Origin: Pogonophryne albipinna
Lineage: Eukaryota > Chordata > Actinopteri > Perciformes > Artedidraconidae
Assembly: GCA_028583405.1 (NCBI GenBank)
Contig: CM053252.1
Span: 35,119,763-35,183,762, forward strand
DNA length: 64,000 nucleotides
Direction of reading: 5' to 3'
The notes beneath the pieces were generated by a model. It had not been told where the DNA came from and made no database searches. It saw only the letters and a list, made by a program, of their open reading frames with translations. The translations under genes were made by a program, and so were the position numbers. Below are positions 27,101-35,940 of this stretch, piece after piece; positions within the stretch are counted from its first letter, which is position 1; each line of letters opens with the position of its first letter.

Positions 27101-27249
27101 GCTGAAGAGTGAGGCTCTTTACCTGTAACAATGGCCGTCTTCCCCCTCAGCTTCACTGAGCTGCAGTACCTTGCTCCTTTGAACACATTGTAATACAATA
27201 TTAGGTAAAGGCAGAGCGCTCCCGCCGCGAGGCAGAGCAGCACCGACAT
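8881..27249 (-). CDS. dhrs13-like: DHRS13-like short-chain dehydrogenase, gene A (5 exons)
   Basis: Spliced gene on the minus strand: exons 27249-27123, 26222-26104, 25668-25545, 13019-12693 and 9137-8881. Together these give 954 nt, an open frame of 317 codons plus stop. All junctions are GT-AG and in phase. The protein has an N-terminal hydrophobic anchor, a cofactor-binding TGSNTGIGK motif, INNAG, an Ala-Ser-Ile in the catalytic Ser region, the YCDSK active site, and a C-terminal [17 protein letters not shown] block typical of DHRS13 rather than RDH11/12. The family comprises membrane-associated NAD(P)-dependent oxidoreductases acting on retinoid or lipid-like substrates; the substrate of DHRS13 is poorly defined. 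Intron 3 (12.5 kb) and intron 4 are filled with transposons. A start ten codons further upstream (27279) is also possible. The paralogue assignment among fish dhrs13 copies is uncertain. Confidence 0.88.
9253..10684 (-). mobile_element. hAT DNA transposon with TTF-type zinc-finger remnant
   Basis: The element runs 9261-10676 with termini CAGTGGCGGCTGG and, on the opposite strand, CAGTGGCGGCCGG. It is flanked by a perfect 8-bp duplication CTCTTGTG (9253-9260, 10677-10684). The transposase reading direction is minus. It sits in intron 4 of gene A. Two relatives on the other strand lie near 48630 and 49978. Confidence 0.93.
9774..10109 (-). pseudogene. hAT transposase N-terminal fragment (TTF/ZMYM-type finger)
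   Basis: A 111-codon frame containing [27 protein letters not shown] and a Cys-containing FCFSCLLFK block. This is the TTF-like zinc-binding domain found N-terminal in fish hAT transposases related to ZMYM1-like proteins. The RNase H-like catalytic core and C-terminal dimerisation region are absent, so the protein cannot be a working transposase. Confidence 0.75.
11000..11120 (+). pseudogene. Tc1/mariner transposase C-terminal relic
   Basis: One plus-strand frame reads [20 protein letters not shown] followed by an ENMTELKQV stretch. It resembles the PDLNPIE...AVH...N(L/I)xELE end of Tc1-like transposases around the last catalytic residue. Only about 38 codons are recognisable and no terminal repeats were found. 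Confidence 0.45.
11225..11462 (+). mobile_element. non-LTR retroelement 3' tail with (TGATTC)n end, copy 2
   Basis: Shares with 4600-4820 the blocks gtcaaattcct, cctacctgg and aataaacctgtttctgattc. The upstream part is AT-rich without a protein domain. It lies in intron 4 of gene A. Confidence 0.55.
11761..12683. mobile_element. foldback DNA element with TA flanks, abutting a splice donor
   Basis: Termini are inverted: AAGCCCCTGTCACACTGTCC at the left and its complement at the right (11763-12681), each followed by TA. An inner pair of long arms (about 12150-12290 and 12507-12655) forms a large stem containing gcctgagaaactccacc and cgaatggcccgatgttgct. A second copy of the left terminal motif (acccgatggacacacga) at about 12150 shows the left half is rearranged. 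The TA flanks suggest a Tc1/mariner-type miniature element, but no transposase is present. Confidence 0.7.
12693..13019 (-). CDS. dhrs13-like: gene A exon 4 (catalytic exon)
   Basis: 327 nt between acceptor TTTCAG and donor GTGAGT. Encodes [33 protein letters not shown], and the active-site Tyr and Lys in [11 protein letters not shown], ending at LHPG. The first Ser of the usual VSS pair is Ala; the second Ser is kept. Same length as exon 4 of gene B. Confidence 0.92.
13834..14906 (-). mobile_element. hAT-like element with BED finger, inside the 5' LTR
   Basis: Rich in ATCGATTAA motifs, with imperfect inverted ends (CAACAAACGACTAATTTG at the left, a CGATTAGTTGTG end at the right). The uninterrupted LTR reads ggctgtgctgaaaataaa, which locates the insertion. 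No clean 8-bp duplication is visible, so junctions are uncertain by a few bases. Confidence 0.6.
14220..14642 (-). pseudogene. BED zinc-finger fragment of a hAT transposase
   Basis: The frame contains SEVWLNF, an [20 protein letters not shown] stretch and HLSKVLH: the hydrophobic start, Cys-x-x-Lys (second Cys lost), GNTSNLxxHL and final His of a BED finger. Only the N-terminal DNA-binding part is present, with no catalytic core. The second metal-binding Cys appears as Lys, so even the finger may be broken. Confidence 0.65.
14963..17332. mobile_element. non-autonomous hAT inside the 5' LTR
   Basis: Termini CAGTGGCGGTTCTAGA (14971) and, inverted, CAGGGGCGGATCTACA (ending 17324). They are flanked by a perfect 8-bp duplication ATGTTGCG (14963-14970 and 17325-17332), and the unoccupied site occurs once in the 3' LTR. 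No transposase domain found. It carries a 42-bp minisatellite. Confidence 0.93.
16315..16530. repeat. 42-bp minisatellite, about 5 units
   Basis: A pyrimidine-rich unit (tcttcatctcctcctcttcc plus gctctgaccctcctgg) is repeated about five times with near identity. Because 42 is a multiple of three, open frames on both strands show 14-residue repeats (e.g. [14 protein letters not shown] on minus). I regard these as repeat artefacts. Confidence 0.9.
17383..17395 (+). other. primer-binding site, tRNA-Pro type
   Basis: TGGGTGCTCGTCC starts 2 nt after the 5' LTR. It differs at one base from the 3' end complement of tRNA-Pro. Confidence 0.7.
17574..18866 (+). pseudogene. gag of the plus-strand Gmr1-like element (frameshifted)
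   Basis: Starts at MEFELEGF (17574). The first frameshift falls near 17690, before [11 protein letters not shown]; a second near 18090 separates the charged coiled-coil region from the capsid-like part ([30 protein letters not shown]). A CCHC zinc knuckle with spacing C-x2-C-x4-H-x4-C ([14 protein letters not shown]) lies near 18660-18705. A third frame change follows before the protease. The capsid-like part matches the minus-strand element in the same window, which supports a shared family. Confidence 0.85.
18840..20686 (+). pseudogene. protease-integrase part of pol (plus element)
   Basis: The protease active-site motif is DTA (in [13 protein letters not shown]) rather than DTG, and an in-frame TGA occurs at 18938-18940. 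The integrase follows: [10 protein letters not shown]...CKTCHVCQ is the HHCC finger, and the catalytic core shows Asp in IVDCVGP, Asp in TDQGTNF and Glu in [12 protein letters not shown]-type tail (FSGPYVI...CHVNMLKPY) closes the module. An in-frame TAG at 20684-20686 separates it from the RT part. Integrase upstream of RT is the diagnostic Gmr1-like order. Confidence 0.9.
20687..22242 (+). pseudogene. reverse transcriptase-RNase H part of pol (plus element)
   Basis: Continues in the integrase frame from after the TAG. A small deletion and frameshift near 21140-21160 remove the residues between LLVDK and FTDFRKVNN. The catalytic box [12 protein letters not shown] and RNase H motifs ([31 protein letters not shown]) are present. 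The frame ends ADALSRL just before an A-rich stretch, the polypurine tract and the 3' LTR. Confidence 0.9.
22365..22372 (+). other. polypurine tract of the plus element
   Basis: GGTGGGGG directly abuts the TG start of the 3' LTR. Confidence 0.75.
22373..22911 (+). repeat. 3' LTR of the plus Gmr1-like element (539 bp)
   Basis: TG...CA ends, with AATAAA at about 22808 as a likely poly(A) signal. Uninterrupted, unlike the 5' LTR. Confidence 0.92.
23397..23579 (+). pseudogene. deleted hAT transposase: BED start fused to C-terminus
   Basis: A 60-codon frame begins [20 protein letters not shown], as BED-finger transposases do. It then runs straight into [19 protein letters not shown] and IVNRLR, the hAT C-terminal dimerisation signature. 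Everything between, including the catalytic core, is missing. This is a relic of the outer element's transposase. Confidence 0.8.
24211..25175 (-). mobile_element. 5'-truncated L2-type LINE
   Basis: On the minus strand three consecutive frame segments carry the C-terminal RT region: [15 protein letters not shown] (about 25160), [16 protein letters not shown] (25040-24990), and [38 protein letters not shown] and [13 protein letters not shown] (24762-24421). The 3' end carries the cacttt...cttgcc tail and a short (GGCAA)n repeat. Stops and frameshifts make it dead. It is nested in the hAT-like element. Confidence 0.88.
25254..25404. mobile_element. 143-bp TTAA-flanked miniature element
   Basis: Inverted ends AGCAACCCAACGGAAGTTT and GCGACCCAACGGAAGTTTAT enclose about 100 bp (25258-25400). 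Both sides are flanked by TTAA (25254-25257 and 25401-25404), the target of piggyBac- and Kolobok-type transposases. Non-coding. Confidence 0.7.
25545..25668 (-). CDS. dhrs13-like: gene A exon 3
   Basis: 124 nt between acceptor TCTGCAG and donor GTGAGG. Encodes [20 protein letters not shown] and the fold motif DILINNA, with the following Gly codon split by the intron. Confidence 0.92.
26104..26222 (-). CDS. dhrs13-like: gene A exon 2
   Basis: 119 nt between acceptor GCACAG and donor GTAAGT. Encodes [20 protein letters not shown] and [19 protein letters not shown], i.e. the glycine-rich cofactor loop and the CR motif after the second strand. Confidence 0.92.
27123..27249 (-). CDS. dhrs13-like: gene A exon 1
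   Basis: Begins ATG at 27249 ([10 protein letters not shown]) with a hydrophobic membrane-anchor stretch. It ends in [10 protein letters not shown] with the Gly codon split before donor GTAAAG. An in-frame ATG at 27279 would add ten residues; I prefer 27249 because the length (127 nt) then equals exon 1 of gene B. Confidence 0.88.
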
Positions 27250-28402
27250 CGCTGCACGGCACGCGGCTAGCAACAACACTCTCTATGGCAACAACACTCT
27301 GTACTCTTTCAAAATAAAGTTTATATGGCCAAACAAAACGATAATCATTCGCTAAGTGCAATATACCGTCATCATTTTAAAAATAGTAATGCTAAAAGAC
27401 AGCACTTTTGACAAAAAATGACTGGATTTGATTATTTTAAGTGTGATTTTGAATTCAGAAATAACAAAATAATTTACTTTGAAAGAAAAACCCAACTCTA
27501 CAATAACAGTAGGCCTATCCGGTTTGGTTTCCTGGTTTAACGTTTCTGAACCAGCAGATGTCACCATGTGCATTCAAAGTAACATTTACATTCTTAAAGA
27601 CAGCTTGACTATAAACCAAACCTTTTACAACACTAAAACACCTGCTAAACTTGAAAATCCCCCCAAATAGTGCCTTACATCAGTATTCCTCTTATCTTAG
27701 GAACTTTAATTGAAACATGCTGTCTCTGTTGTGTTTTTCTGTTTTCAATTTTAATTACTTGCATACAAATTCAATGTTTTCTTATCCTTGACTCTGGCTT
27801 CTTGCTCTACTAGCTTTTTCACATAGGACCTACATATATTTTGTATGCAACTCAAGGCAAAGAATATAGCAGCTTGTGTTCTTTGCCTTGGCCATATTCT
27901 GTGTTAGAAGTGTAGCCTATGCTTTTCTTTGTTTATCTGATAGTTATTTTTCAAACTTTAAATTACAATTTTATTTAGTTTTACTCACAGAAATGGATAA
28001 AAGTCCAATTCAAACAGGATACTGTACTTCATTTTTTCGGCCTACTTGGACTAATATCGCCTTAACTGTGACGCAAATGCATTGAAATTGTGTGCTTTGT
28101 TACGTGTTGGAATCAAGCTGACAGGCTAAAATACACACCCAAACGTTGTTTATGTAATCCGTTGCACATATTCAAACTCATTTAATGTCAGGATTAAAGT
28201 GACAAGAATAAGATAAAGAGCGGTACATCTACATGTTACCACTTTGCTTAACATGTTGTGTAGTAGCCTAATAGGTGTGGTGAAGCATAATTCATCATGT
28301 ACAGTAGGTAGGCCAAGTTATTAGGAGGACAATACAACCAAGATTCCAGAATTTCAGAAGTTCTGAAAGTTCACAGATAATTATACAGAAACAACTAAAA
28401 AA
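27250..28402. other. upstream region of gene A, promoter not resolved
   Basis: AT-rich. No clear TATA or CpG-island signal could be fixed by eye. No other gene recognised. Confidence 0.4.
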
Positions 28403-29075
28403 GATAACCATATAACATATAAGAAGATTATGTAACTTAGCCTACTCTGATTTTTTATTCAATTTAGGACTAGAAGGGCAAACCTTGCTTAGGCTGCTTC
28501 AATAAGTAAAACAGAATGTGTGTATCCTCCCTTTGATGCTGCAGCAGCCCACCAACAGATTGATTGGGTTGTCATTGGCCTATGCTTCACCCTTGTTGCG
28601 ACCTGGCTCAAAAGGCCACAACAAAAAGGAGACACAACATGTCAACGGGTAGGTAAAGGTGTTTATTTAGGACAAACAAATCAAATCAAAACCAGTAAAG
28701 TATGAGGTGTGGATGTCAGTGGTATCAGTAATGTAAATGCAGGGTGAGGATTGTATGGACATGTATGTGTGTGAGAGTGTTGAAGTGCACAAAGTAAAGC
28801 AACTGAAGAAACTCCTAATATACTCAACAAAACCGGTGTGCCTGCAGGGAGAAGCAGAGAGAGCACAGAGAGGAGCAGAGAGGCGTTAAATAGCTGCAGG
28901 ACACCAGACCCAGGTGCCCTGAGTTACTGCAATCACCAATCACCACAGCACAGACAGGACAGCCACCTCCTCTCTACTGATGAACCCACAGGGGCATCAC
29001 AGATAACCATATAACATATAAGAAGATTATGTAACTTACTCTGATTTTTTATTCAATTTAGGACTAGAAGGGCAA
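28403..29075. repeat. 74-79-bp direct repeat bracketing a solo LTR
   Basis: Segment 28403-28481 (gataaccatataacatataa ... ggactagaagggcaa) recurs at 29002-29075 with only a 5-bp gap. The second copy begins exactly at the end of the solo LTR; the first is about 112 bp upstream of the LTR's other end. Confidence 0.85.
28594..29001 (-). mobile_element. solo LTR related to the minus-strand Gmr1-like family
   Basis: Plus-strand ends TGTTGCGACCTGGCTC and GGGGCATCACA resemble those of the 40802 LTR (TGTCATGGCCTGGCTC, GGGGTCGTCACA). An internal gtgtttattt block also matches. About 408 bp with TG...CA-type ends and no internal region. No 5-bp target duplication is seen. Confidence 0.65.
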
Positions 29076-30336
29076 TTGTAATGTAATTCTGCTGAGAGCG
29101 TAACCAACAAACAAACTGAAACATTACCTCCTTGTTGAAGGTGATCATGGCCATGATCTTTATTTAAATTATTGTGCACACATATTTAGATAAAAACGAC
29201 ATTACAAACACTACACTACATTGATAGAAATTGCAAAGTCATAGTGACGCAGCACACCATGCAGTCTTTATGTAATAGAAAGAGGATTGGAATGGCAGTT
29301 AAAGTAGGACTTAACCACAACCCATTCATGCCGGAAGAATTCATGTGGGTGTTGGTTATTTGGATTGACATTATTTTAACCTTAACCTTACTTACACAAG
29401 CTTTCCACACAATTAAGCACATGAAATAGTGTGTCCTTTTGTAGATGTCATGTTTTTCAAACCTTATTTAAAACATTAGGACCCAATCGACTTTATTATG
29501 TGGTGTGTCTTTACTTATGACTAAGCTTGTTGTCTTATCTTGTTTACGACACAAGTTTATTAATGACACCATTCAGTTGATAACTTTTACCGAGTTGATA
29601 ACATCTGGACATTCCTTTTTTCACCACATAAAGCATCTATTCATCCTTGCAAGCTCAAGAGGGACCTATGAAGGAAAGGACGACAGAAATAATCGGACTA
29701 CCCGGACACTCTACTGTACCAAATGTACCAGATAAGAAGATGTTAGGTGCTGAAACAGGTGAACATAATATGTACACATAAAGGACATATTTTCTGTCCT
29801 CACCTCTCTTTACATTACTTCTCCCCAGCAATGACTGGATAACAGTCATGCTTATCTAGGGGCAGCCAGGGAAATTAGATTGTTTTGGACCCAGACATGC
29901 TGATGCATGGGTCATATGCAAGCCCCCAAGAAGAGAGCCAGGTGTTGAAGCACGTTTTCGTAGTGGTCAATTGGTAGTACTTAACTTTTCGTGTCAGTCC
30001 GTGATATCAATGGGCCCTAAAATGCTTTTTCCTATTGACTTAAATTAGGAAAGACACGTCTGTGAATAACTGGTAATTTTTCTCTTAAAGCAACTTGCCA
30101 GGACAATCTCTTGAATAGCACTTACTTACCATTAGGGCCTAAATATAGTAAACTGCGATGAAAGCTGAATCCAGAGTTATTTTTGAGGAATGATAGGGGC
30201 CCCGCGTCCAACGCTGTATCCAGTTCTCTTTATTCATCAATGTTTATATGGCAAACTTTAAGTTTCCAACAACCCCCGACACAGGGGGGTGAGTACGCCT
30301 ATCAACACGTAGCCGACCTAAGTTCCACTGGAAAGG
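29076..30336. other. intergenic sequence, no gene recognised
   Basis: Only short frames. The stretch tacgctgtatccagttct-like at about 30208-30226 also occurs near 47040 in intron 1 of gene B, so a small dispersed or duplicated segment is present. Confidence 0.35.
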
Positions 30337-30510
30337 GTCCAGTTCAGGGACGTGCACAGGTACGGGCTAATGTTGCCCGGGCAACGGCCCTTTTGAACTT
30401 TTTGGCTGACCTGCCCCTCTGGAGAGAGCGAACGTCTTTTTTTTCTGTTGTGGCCGAGACATGATAAGCCCACAATTAGTATTGTAGAGTCTCGCTGCGA
30501 TAAAACACAC

Positions 30511-30819
30511 CTTGGCCCTTTCTCATTTCTCTAACTCCCCTCCTCGACTCCCCTCCTCGACTCCTATCCTCGATACTTAGTCCCGCCCACAGGAGATGTG
30601 AGCCGAGGAGCCGAGGAGGGGAACCGAGGAGAGAGGAGTGGAAGCAGCAGGCGGTTAGAGAAATGAGAACTCCTCTCCTCTGAGCGGTCATTTTAAAGAG
30701 ACGTCCATTAATGATGACAGGAGGCACAGCAGCCCTCTGTCTGATGGACAGATGTGTTCATGACCACTTTGATTCATTCACAGTGCGGAATAATGAGACA
30801 ATAACAGGCTACAGATGCA

Positions 30820-30888
<69 letters not shown>

Positions 30889-31665
30889 TTATATACATAT
30901 ATATACAATTTTAGAATCAAACAGAGCACTCTCATATTAACGTAACACTATCAGAGACTGGATATATCCCCCCCCCCCCTCTCTGGTCGCTACAATGAGG
31001 AAAATAAATGACGGACCAAAAGTTTTATTTACAAGTATTAAAAGTAAGCAGAGGACACCAAACCAACTGAGACCTGTCTGTCCGCTGCATCTACGCACAC
31101 ACTGTACCAAACACACACACGCACCTACAGCTAACAGCCTAACAGCCGTTGTGTATTTTATTATGTGAAGCACTAAATGGTTTTAGAAAAATATGGACTC
31201 TTTGTTTGTAGATATCTACTAAACTACAGCAAATAAAGAGAGTAGGCCTGTTATACTGAGTGATATATATTATACACACTGCTCTGCTTTCTGCACGGAC
31301 ATCACAGCTGTTCTCTCTGGAAACATCGCGTCGCGATGAGAGCAGTTAATAAAATAATATCCAGGGGATGCATGCAGAGCTGTCATTGGCTGAGATCAGT
31401 CCGGCCGTGCGTCACGACTCTTTGAAACATCTCTGTTGCCGGAAATGCATCCACGAAGGAGCCGTGGAGGACCCATCAGTGTATCCTCGGTTAGAGCTCC
31501 TCCAGAGAACCTCCTCGATGCTCGATGCTCGGTCCTCGAAGTGCATTTAGAGAAATGAGATGTCCTTCAACATGGCGCGCTGAAATTCATTTCCGGGTCA
31601 CTACCGGAGGACCGAGGAGTCGAGGAGTCGAGGAGGGGGATTTGCTGAAATGAGAACGGGCCCTT
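30511..31665. mobile_element. TIR element with 3-bp CTT flanks
   Basis: Ends GGCCCTTTCTCATTTC and, inverted, GGCCCGTTCTCATTTC (30514-31662), followed inward by repeated CTCCTCGACTCC motifs on both sides. The flanks are CTT. A 3-bp duplication would fit PIF/Harbinger, but no transposase is present. Contains an (AC)n tract. Confidence 0.6.
30821..30882. repeat. (AC)n microsatellite, about 31 units
   Basis: Uninterrupted AC tract followed by an AT-rich stretch. Confidence 0.97.
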
Positions 31666-32745
31666 GTCAGCGCTGTCATCTGCCCCCAGTCACGTGACTT
31701 TGATTACAATGTGACAGCTGAAAAGCAAAGGAAAGCCCTCCGAGTCCGGTCCGGCCTCATATGGCTATGGTGATCATGTGCCTGCCTGGCTTTGGTGGCA
31801 AATCCACGGCTCAATCCAGGGCCGTATTCACCATATACATTGGGGGGGACACATCCCCCCAATATTCAGATACACTCAAAATGTCCCCCCCAATAAATAG
31901 CAAAAAAAAAGTTTTAATTTTTTAATTTTTTAATTAAAATAAAATTGCTATTCTATGACTTCTTTATTTTGGTTATTTGTATACTTGAAAATCTATATTT
32001 TCTGTTATTGTGAACTTCACCAAAATGATATTTCTTTTCATATGTAAATTGGTTCCTTATTTTGTACCCGGGGGTGTATTTCGCTGTTGCACGTCTGAGT
32101 CCACCTTCAGTTAGCTTGATACTCCAAGCAGGTCAGTCATGTTTTAATTTGCCCTCCATCAGTTCTGGTATCTTTTCAAGTTAGCCCTAAAGTAATCTAT
32201 ATTATTTTATTTCGTAATGGTAATGTTAATGAACCCTCCGGTTTAGCTTCTTTGTGTAAATAACTTGTAGTTCTGATGTTAAAACTGAACTTTTCAGGAA
32301 TAGTAGCTAACTAGCTGTGGGCTAGCTGGTTTCAGTTGTTAGCCAGGGTTTGGCGGGCTAGTGTCAGCTATGTGGAAAATGACGTTGTCGTTTTGGATGT
32401 AATCCAATAGATATTTATTCATGTGGATTATTTCTATTTTATTTTGTAATTTGTAGGGTGTGGAAAGATTTAAAACTGTGATGTGTGACAACTATGGAAT
32501 ACCAAAGGTGCCAGAATTAATTAAATAATAAATACTCTACAATTATTATGAAATAGTATTTAATAATCGTCAGAAGCATTTAAAAGATACTCACACGCAG
32601 GAGGTTTGCAGTGTGCATCATAGCTTGTGCTGGGTTTAGAACGCTCAGAATTGCTAATAAACATGTTTAATTATCTTATATCCAGCGCGGCTGACCCGTA
32701 TTCATCACATCAGCAACTGCAGATCGCCGAGGTCAAGCTGTAAGC

Positions 32746-32812
32746 ATGAGCAAGAGGAAGGGTGGCAGTAACATTAGACAGTTTTTTGGGCAGCCTCAGA
32801 AAAGAAAAAAAG
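32746..32812 (+). pseudogene. hAT transposase first-exon fragment
   Basis: Begins MSKRKGGSNIRQFFGQPQK and is followed by a GTAAGT donor. A second open stretch with a GAGGTAAGTC donor follows at about 32905-32972. The I-x-x-F-F arrangement resembles the hydrophobic half of a PCNA-interacting (PIP) motif, but the leading Gln is missing. Confidence 0.55.
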
Positions 32813-33120
32813 TAAGTTAAGAGCAGTGAGAAAGTGAGTATTGTTACCAGTCAGATAGCTTGTTTACTGATAATATTTCTTCCATGTTCACTCTGGTGTG
32901 TTCAGAGTAAAGAGAGAGAGGGAGAAAGAGAATGTGAGCATGACGACCAGACAGGGAGAGGGTGCGCTGGTGACATGGAGGTAAGTCAGAAAGGAGCTAT
33001 ATTGATGGTTAAGACAGAATAATGACAACATAGCAGTCTAATGTTAATGTACAGACTCCTGTGTCCCCCCATATGTATAATGTGTATCAACAGTCTTTCT
33101 AGTCAATAGTTTACTGATAT

Positions 33121-33723
33121 TTCTTCCACAAACCTGTCCGCAAACCTACAAAGCGTTACACCTGTCAGGCTGCAGCCCATATCCATCCCGATGCCCAGTC
33201 CTTGTACATAGTCCAATTCTACAATGCCTTGGACACAGTGAATACTCAATTCATAGAGAGGTTTGAACAAGCTGGATTCCACAAGCTGCAGCAGCTTGAA
33301 AATGTGCTGCTACACGGAGACATGGACAAGGTGGTAGAAGAGTATCCTGAATTGAATTCAAGACTACTGCAGGTGCAGCTGGCCATGTTTGGGGCTAATT
33401 ACACCTATGAAACAAGCTCAGATGTTGCTAGCATTATTCGGGAAATGGTGCCAGAGGTGAGAGGTCTCTTCGGTCAGGTGGAAGCTTTAGTAAGGCTTCT
33501 GTTGGTCGTCCCTGCCTCTTCTGCAGAGGCTGAGAGGAGTTTTAGTGCCCTGAGGAGGCTTAAGACATGGCTTAGATCATCGATGAGTCAAACGAGGCTG
33601 AATAATGTGGCCATATGTCATGTGCACCAGAAGAAACTGGACAGACTGGACCTTGAAGGAATATGCCAGTCTTTTATCAGTGCCAACGATAAGCGCAAAA
33701 AGGCTTTTGGGTCCTTTACTTGA
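33121..33723 (+). pseudogene. hAT transposase C-terminal part
   Basis: The frame is open from upstream of 33202 (no ATG needed) and contains the C-terminal dimerisation signature: LLLVVPASSAEAERSFSALR, LKTWLRSSMSQTRLNNVAI. It ends at TGA after KAFGSFT. About 180 codons remain of a protein family that is usually over 500 residues, so the catalytic core has been deleted. Confidence 0.88.
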
Positions 33724-35519
33724 GGGTTGGGCTTTTTGGGCGGCTGTCTGGGAGGAAGTTGGAGGTCTTTTTGATTTTGAATGAGCGGCAAGCAGCTAGT
33801 GCGAGTCGTGGCTGTAAAACAAAAGGGCAATAAAGTGTTCCTGTTTCTACTGAAATTGCGTGGCACAGACCTTTCTATGGATTGAAATGCTTTAATGTGA
33901 TTATGGTTATTGTTGTACTTTATTCATCCCTAATCTCTGCCATTACAAACAACAAAACAAGAAAAGCTAAACTAGATCAAATAGGGCGATGTAATACAAT
34001 GCACAATTAGACATTATGGTAAAACATTTTAACCAGTTGAGCCCTAAGCCTGTTTTTCAGGTCTCAGGTTTGAAAATGACATTCCCAGAACAATTGAATA
34101 TATCTTCACTTCTAAAAATCGTTAAATGAATAATCTTTTTTCTCAAAGCAATGATAAACCTGTGAGTTGGATGTAGAAAAAGTCAGAATCAATATAGATG
34201 TTTTTAAAGTAAATTCAGATTGAACATAGTAAAAAAATGTAAATGATAGTGTCCGTGCAAAAAATAAACCATTACTTATTGTGAAAACCAGCCTTGAATG
34301 ACGGGATAGTAGACTAAAAGCTTTAGGAATCCAAACTATAACATATAATAAGTACCCTGTATCAAGATTGATGCCAAACAAGTATTTCCAAGGCACACCT
34401 TTATATGATCATTATAGTTAGACAAAATAAGAGAATAACAGAATAACAGGTATGAAATCATTCCAACTCATACTACAGTTTAAAAAGGGAGTGATTTGTA
34501 AAATATGCATAAAGAAAAAGTAAATCTGTTCAGTTCTGTTTCACATGGGTGTGGTTGAGATGTATCCATAGATTTAGTCCCTAATGTTGCTCTCAAAGTG
34601 CACCAGATTGATGCTTTTAACTTCAACATTTACAAAAAAAATCTTCCCGGGGGAGCATGCCCCCGGACCCCCCTAGAGGAGGTTAGGTCCCCCGCCCACC
34701 CACACCCCCCGTCAAATTGTCCCACCCACATTGAGGATGCTTCCTACACCCATGTCTGAGACACAGTATTGTGACTATTGTTGTGTTTTGCCCCCACGGG
34801 CAGGGGCATGGGGTTTAACAGGTTTTATAGTATCCAATGTGTTAGTGATTTTTTATGTATTTTCCTTTAGAATGGCAGGAAATTAGTATTCAAATTTTTA
34901 TTGAATTTTTGGTCCCCCCCAATGTTGACTCCATGAATACGGCCCTGGCTCAATCTGTCCCCGGAAATGTCCCAGTTTTTAAATATGCTTTTATTGATTT
35001 TGAGTTTTCTCATGGCAGTTTTCTTGATCGCCCTCTCACGGGTGAACAGTTCAATGTCCCGCTTCATTGTAGGATTTCTGCCATGTCTCCACTTCAGTTT
35101 AGCCATCTTTGTTATTAAGTTATGGAATACTAAATAAATAAGTAATTAGATACCTTACCGTTACTGCGCTCATAAAGAATGATAAGAATAAGAATAATGC
35201 GTCTTGAACTGGTTTCATTAATTAGTGAGTTTATTTAAGGCACAGCCGTTACAATGGTCAAACTACATTAATACAGAATTGTCCGCATTTTGTCTTTAAT
35301 AGTTACCAACATTAGATATGTAAATGAGATATGGACCGCAAAACAAAAAATGTCCCTGGTTTTCATTTTTTTATAAAAAGTTCTTACGTTTTCGGGGGGA
35401 GGCCCTTTTTCTAGTTTAGAGCAATAGCCCCTCCAAATATCTGTGCACGTCCCTGGTCCAGTTTACTTAAAACACTGATAACCTTTAACTTGTGGAGAAA
35501 CTGCTGATGTACCCCTTTA

Positions 35520-35940
35520 AACCTGGCTTTGCTGTGGAGAAGCATTGTGGGAAACGGCATCTCATGCAGTTATAGTAACATGTTTATTTGTATGGGGCAT
35601 CAATCATTTAGATATAAACTAATTATTTATCACCAACATGAATACGGAGTCATGGCAACTCCAAGATAGTCCATCTAGTCGGACTGGTTCTCTTTATCGC
35701 CAAGCCCATGGCAGTGAGGGGCTTAAAACACCTTTACCTTACATTGCTTGACTTATCTCACCTGCCAGATAACCTTTTCTCTGTGTGTGTCACCTTTCAT
35801 TACATTATTAATGTTTAAAGAGAAACAATGCCATCAGGCATTCGTGGAAAGTCTCTTACTGAACTCACACAGCTTCTTTGCTGCAGTGCCCTTCTTTGCT
35901 TTAGCATTCACTTTTTTCGCAGTGCAGTTGGAATAGTCAC
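35520..35940 (-). repeat. duplicate of gene B 3' region
   Basis: Resembles 36890-37400: shared gagtcatggc, actccaagatagtc, actggttctcttt, acctttaccttacatt, attaatgttta and agagaaacaatgcca blocks in the same order. It therefore contains the end of a third dehydrogenase copy with its downstream flank. Confidence 0.8.
35834..35933 (-). pseudogene. truncated third dhrs13-like last exon
   Basis: The minus-strand frame reads SNCTAKKVNAKAKKGTAAKK followed by LCEFSKRL and a stop (TGA 35834-35836). It aligns with the end of gene B ([28 protein letters not shown]). The upstream half of the exon is missing, and the conserved Trp of LWE is Cys. No exons 1-4 belonging to it were found. Confidence 0.8.

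Larger units (their letters stand above)
31809..34955 (+). mobile_element. inner hAT element with partial transposase
   Basis: The element spans 31817-34947 with ends CAGGGCCGTATTCACCA and, inverted, CAGGGCCGTATTCATGG, followed by G/C runs. It is flanked by the 8-bp duplication GCTCAATC (31809-31816, 34948-34955). It carries recognisable N- and C-terminal transposase pieces on the plus strand. Confidence 0.93.
30337..35463. mobile_element. outer hAT element with two nested insertions
   Basis: The element spans 30345-35455 with perfect 15-bp inverted ends CAGGGACGTGCACAG, flanked by the 8-bp duplication GTCCAGTT (30337-30344, 35456-35463). Its own sequence (30345-30513, 31663-31816, 34948-35455) shows one minus-strand start, MAKLKWRHGRNPTMKRDIEL (35106), which may be a first transposase exon; I do not recognise its domain. 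Confidence 0.92.
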
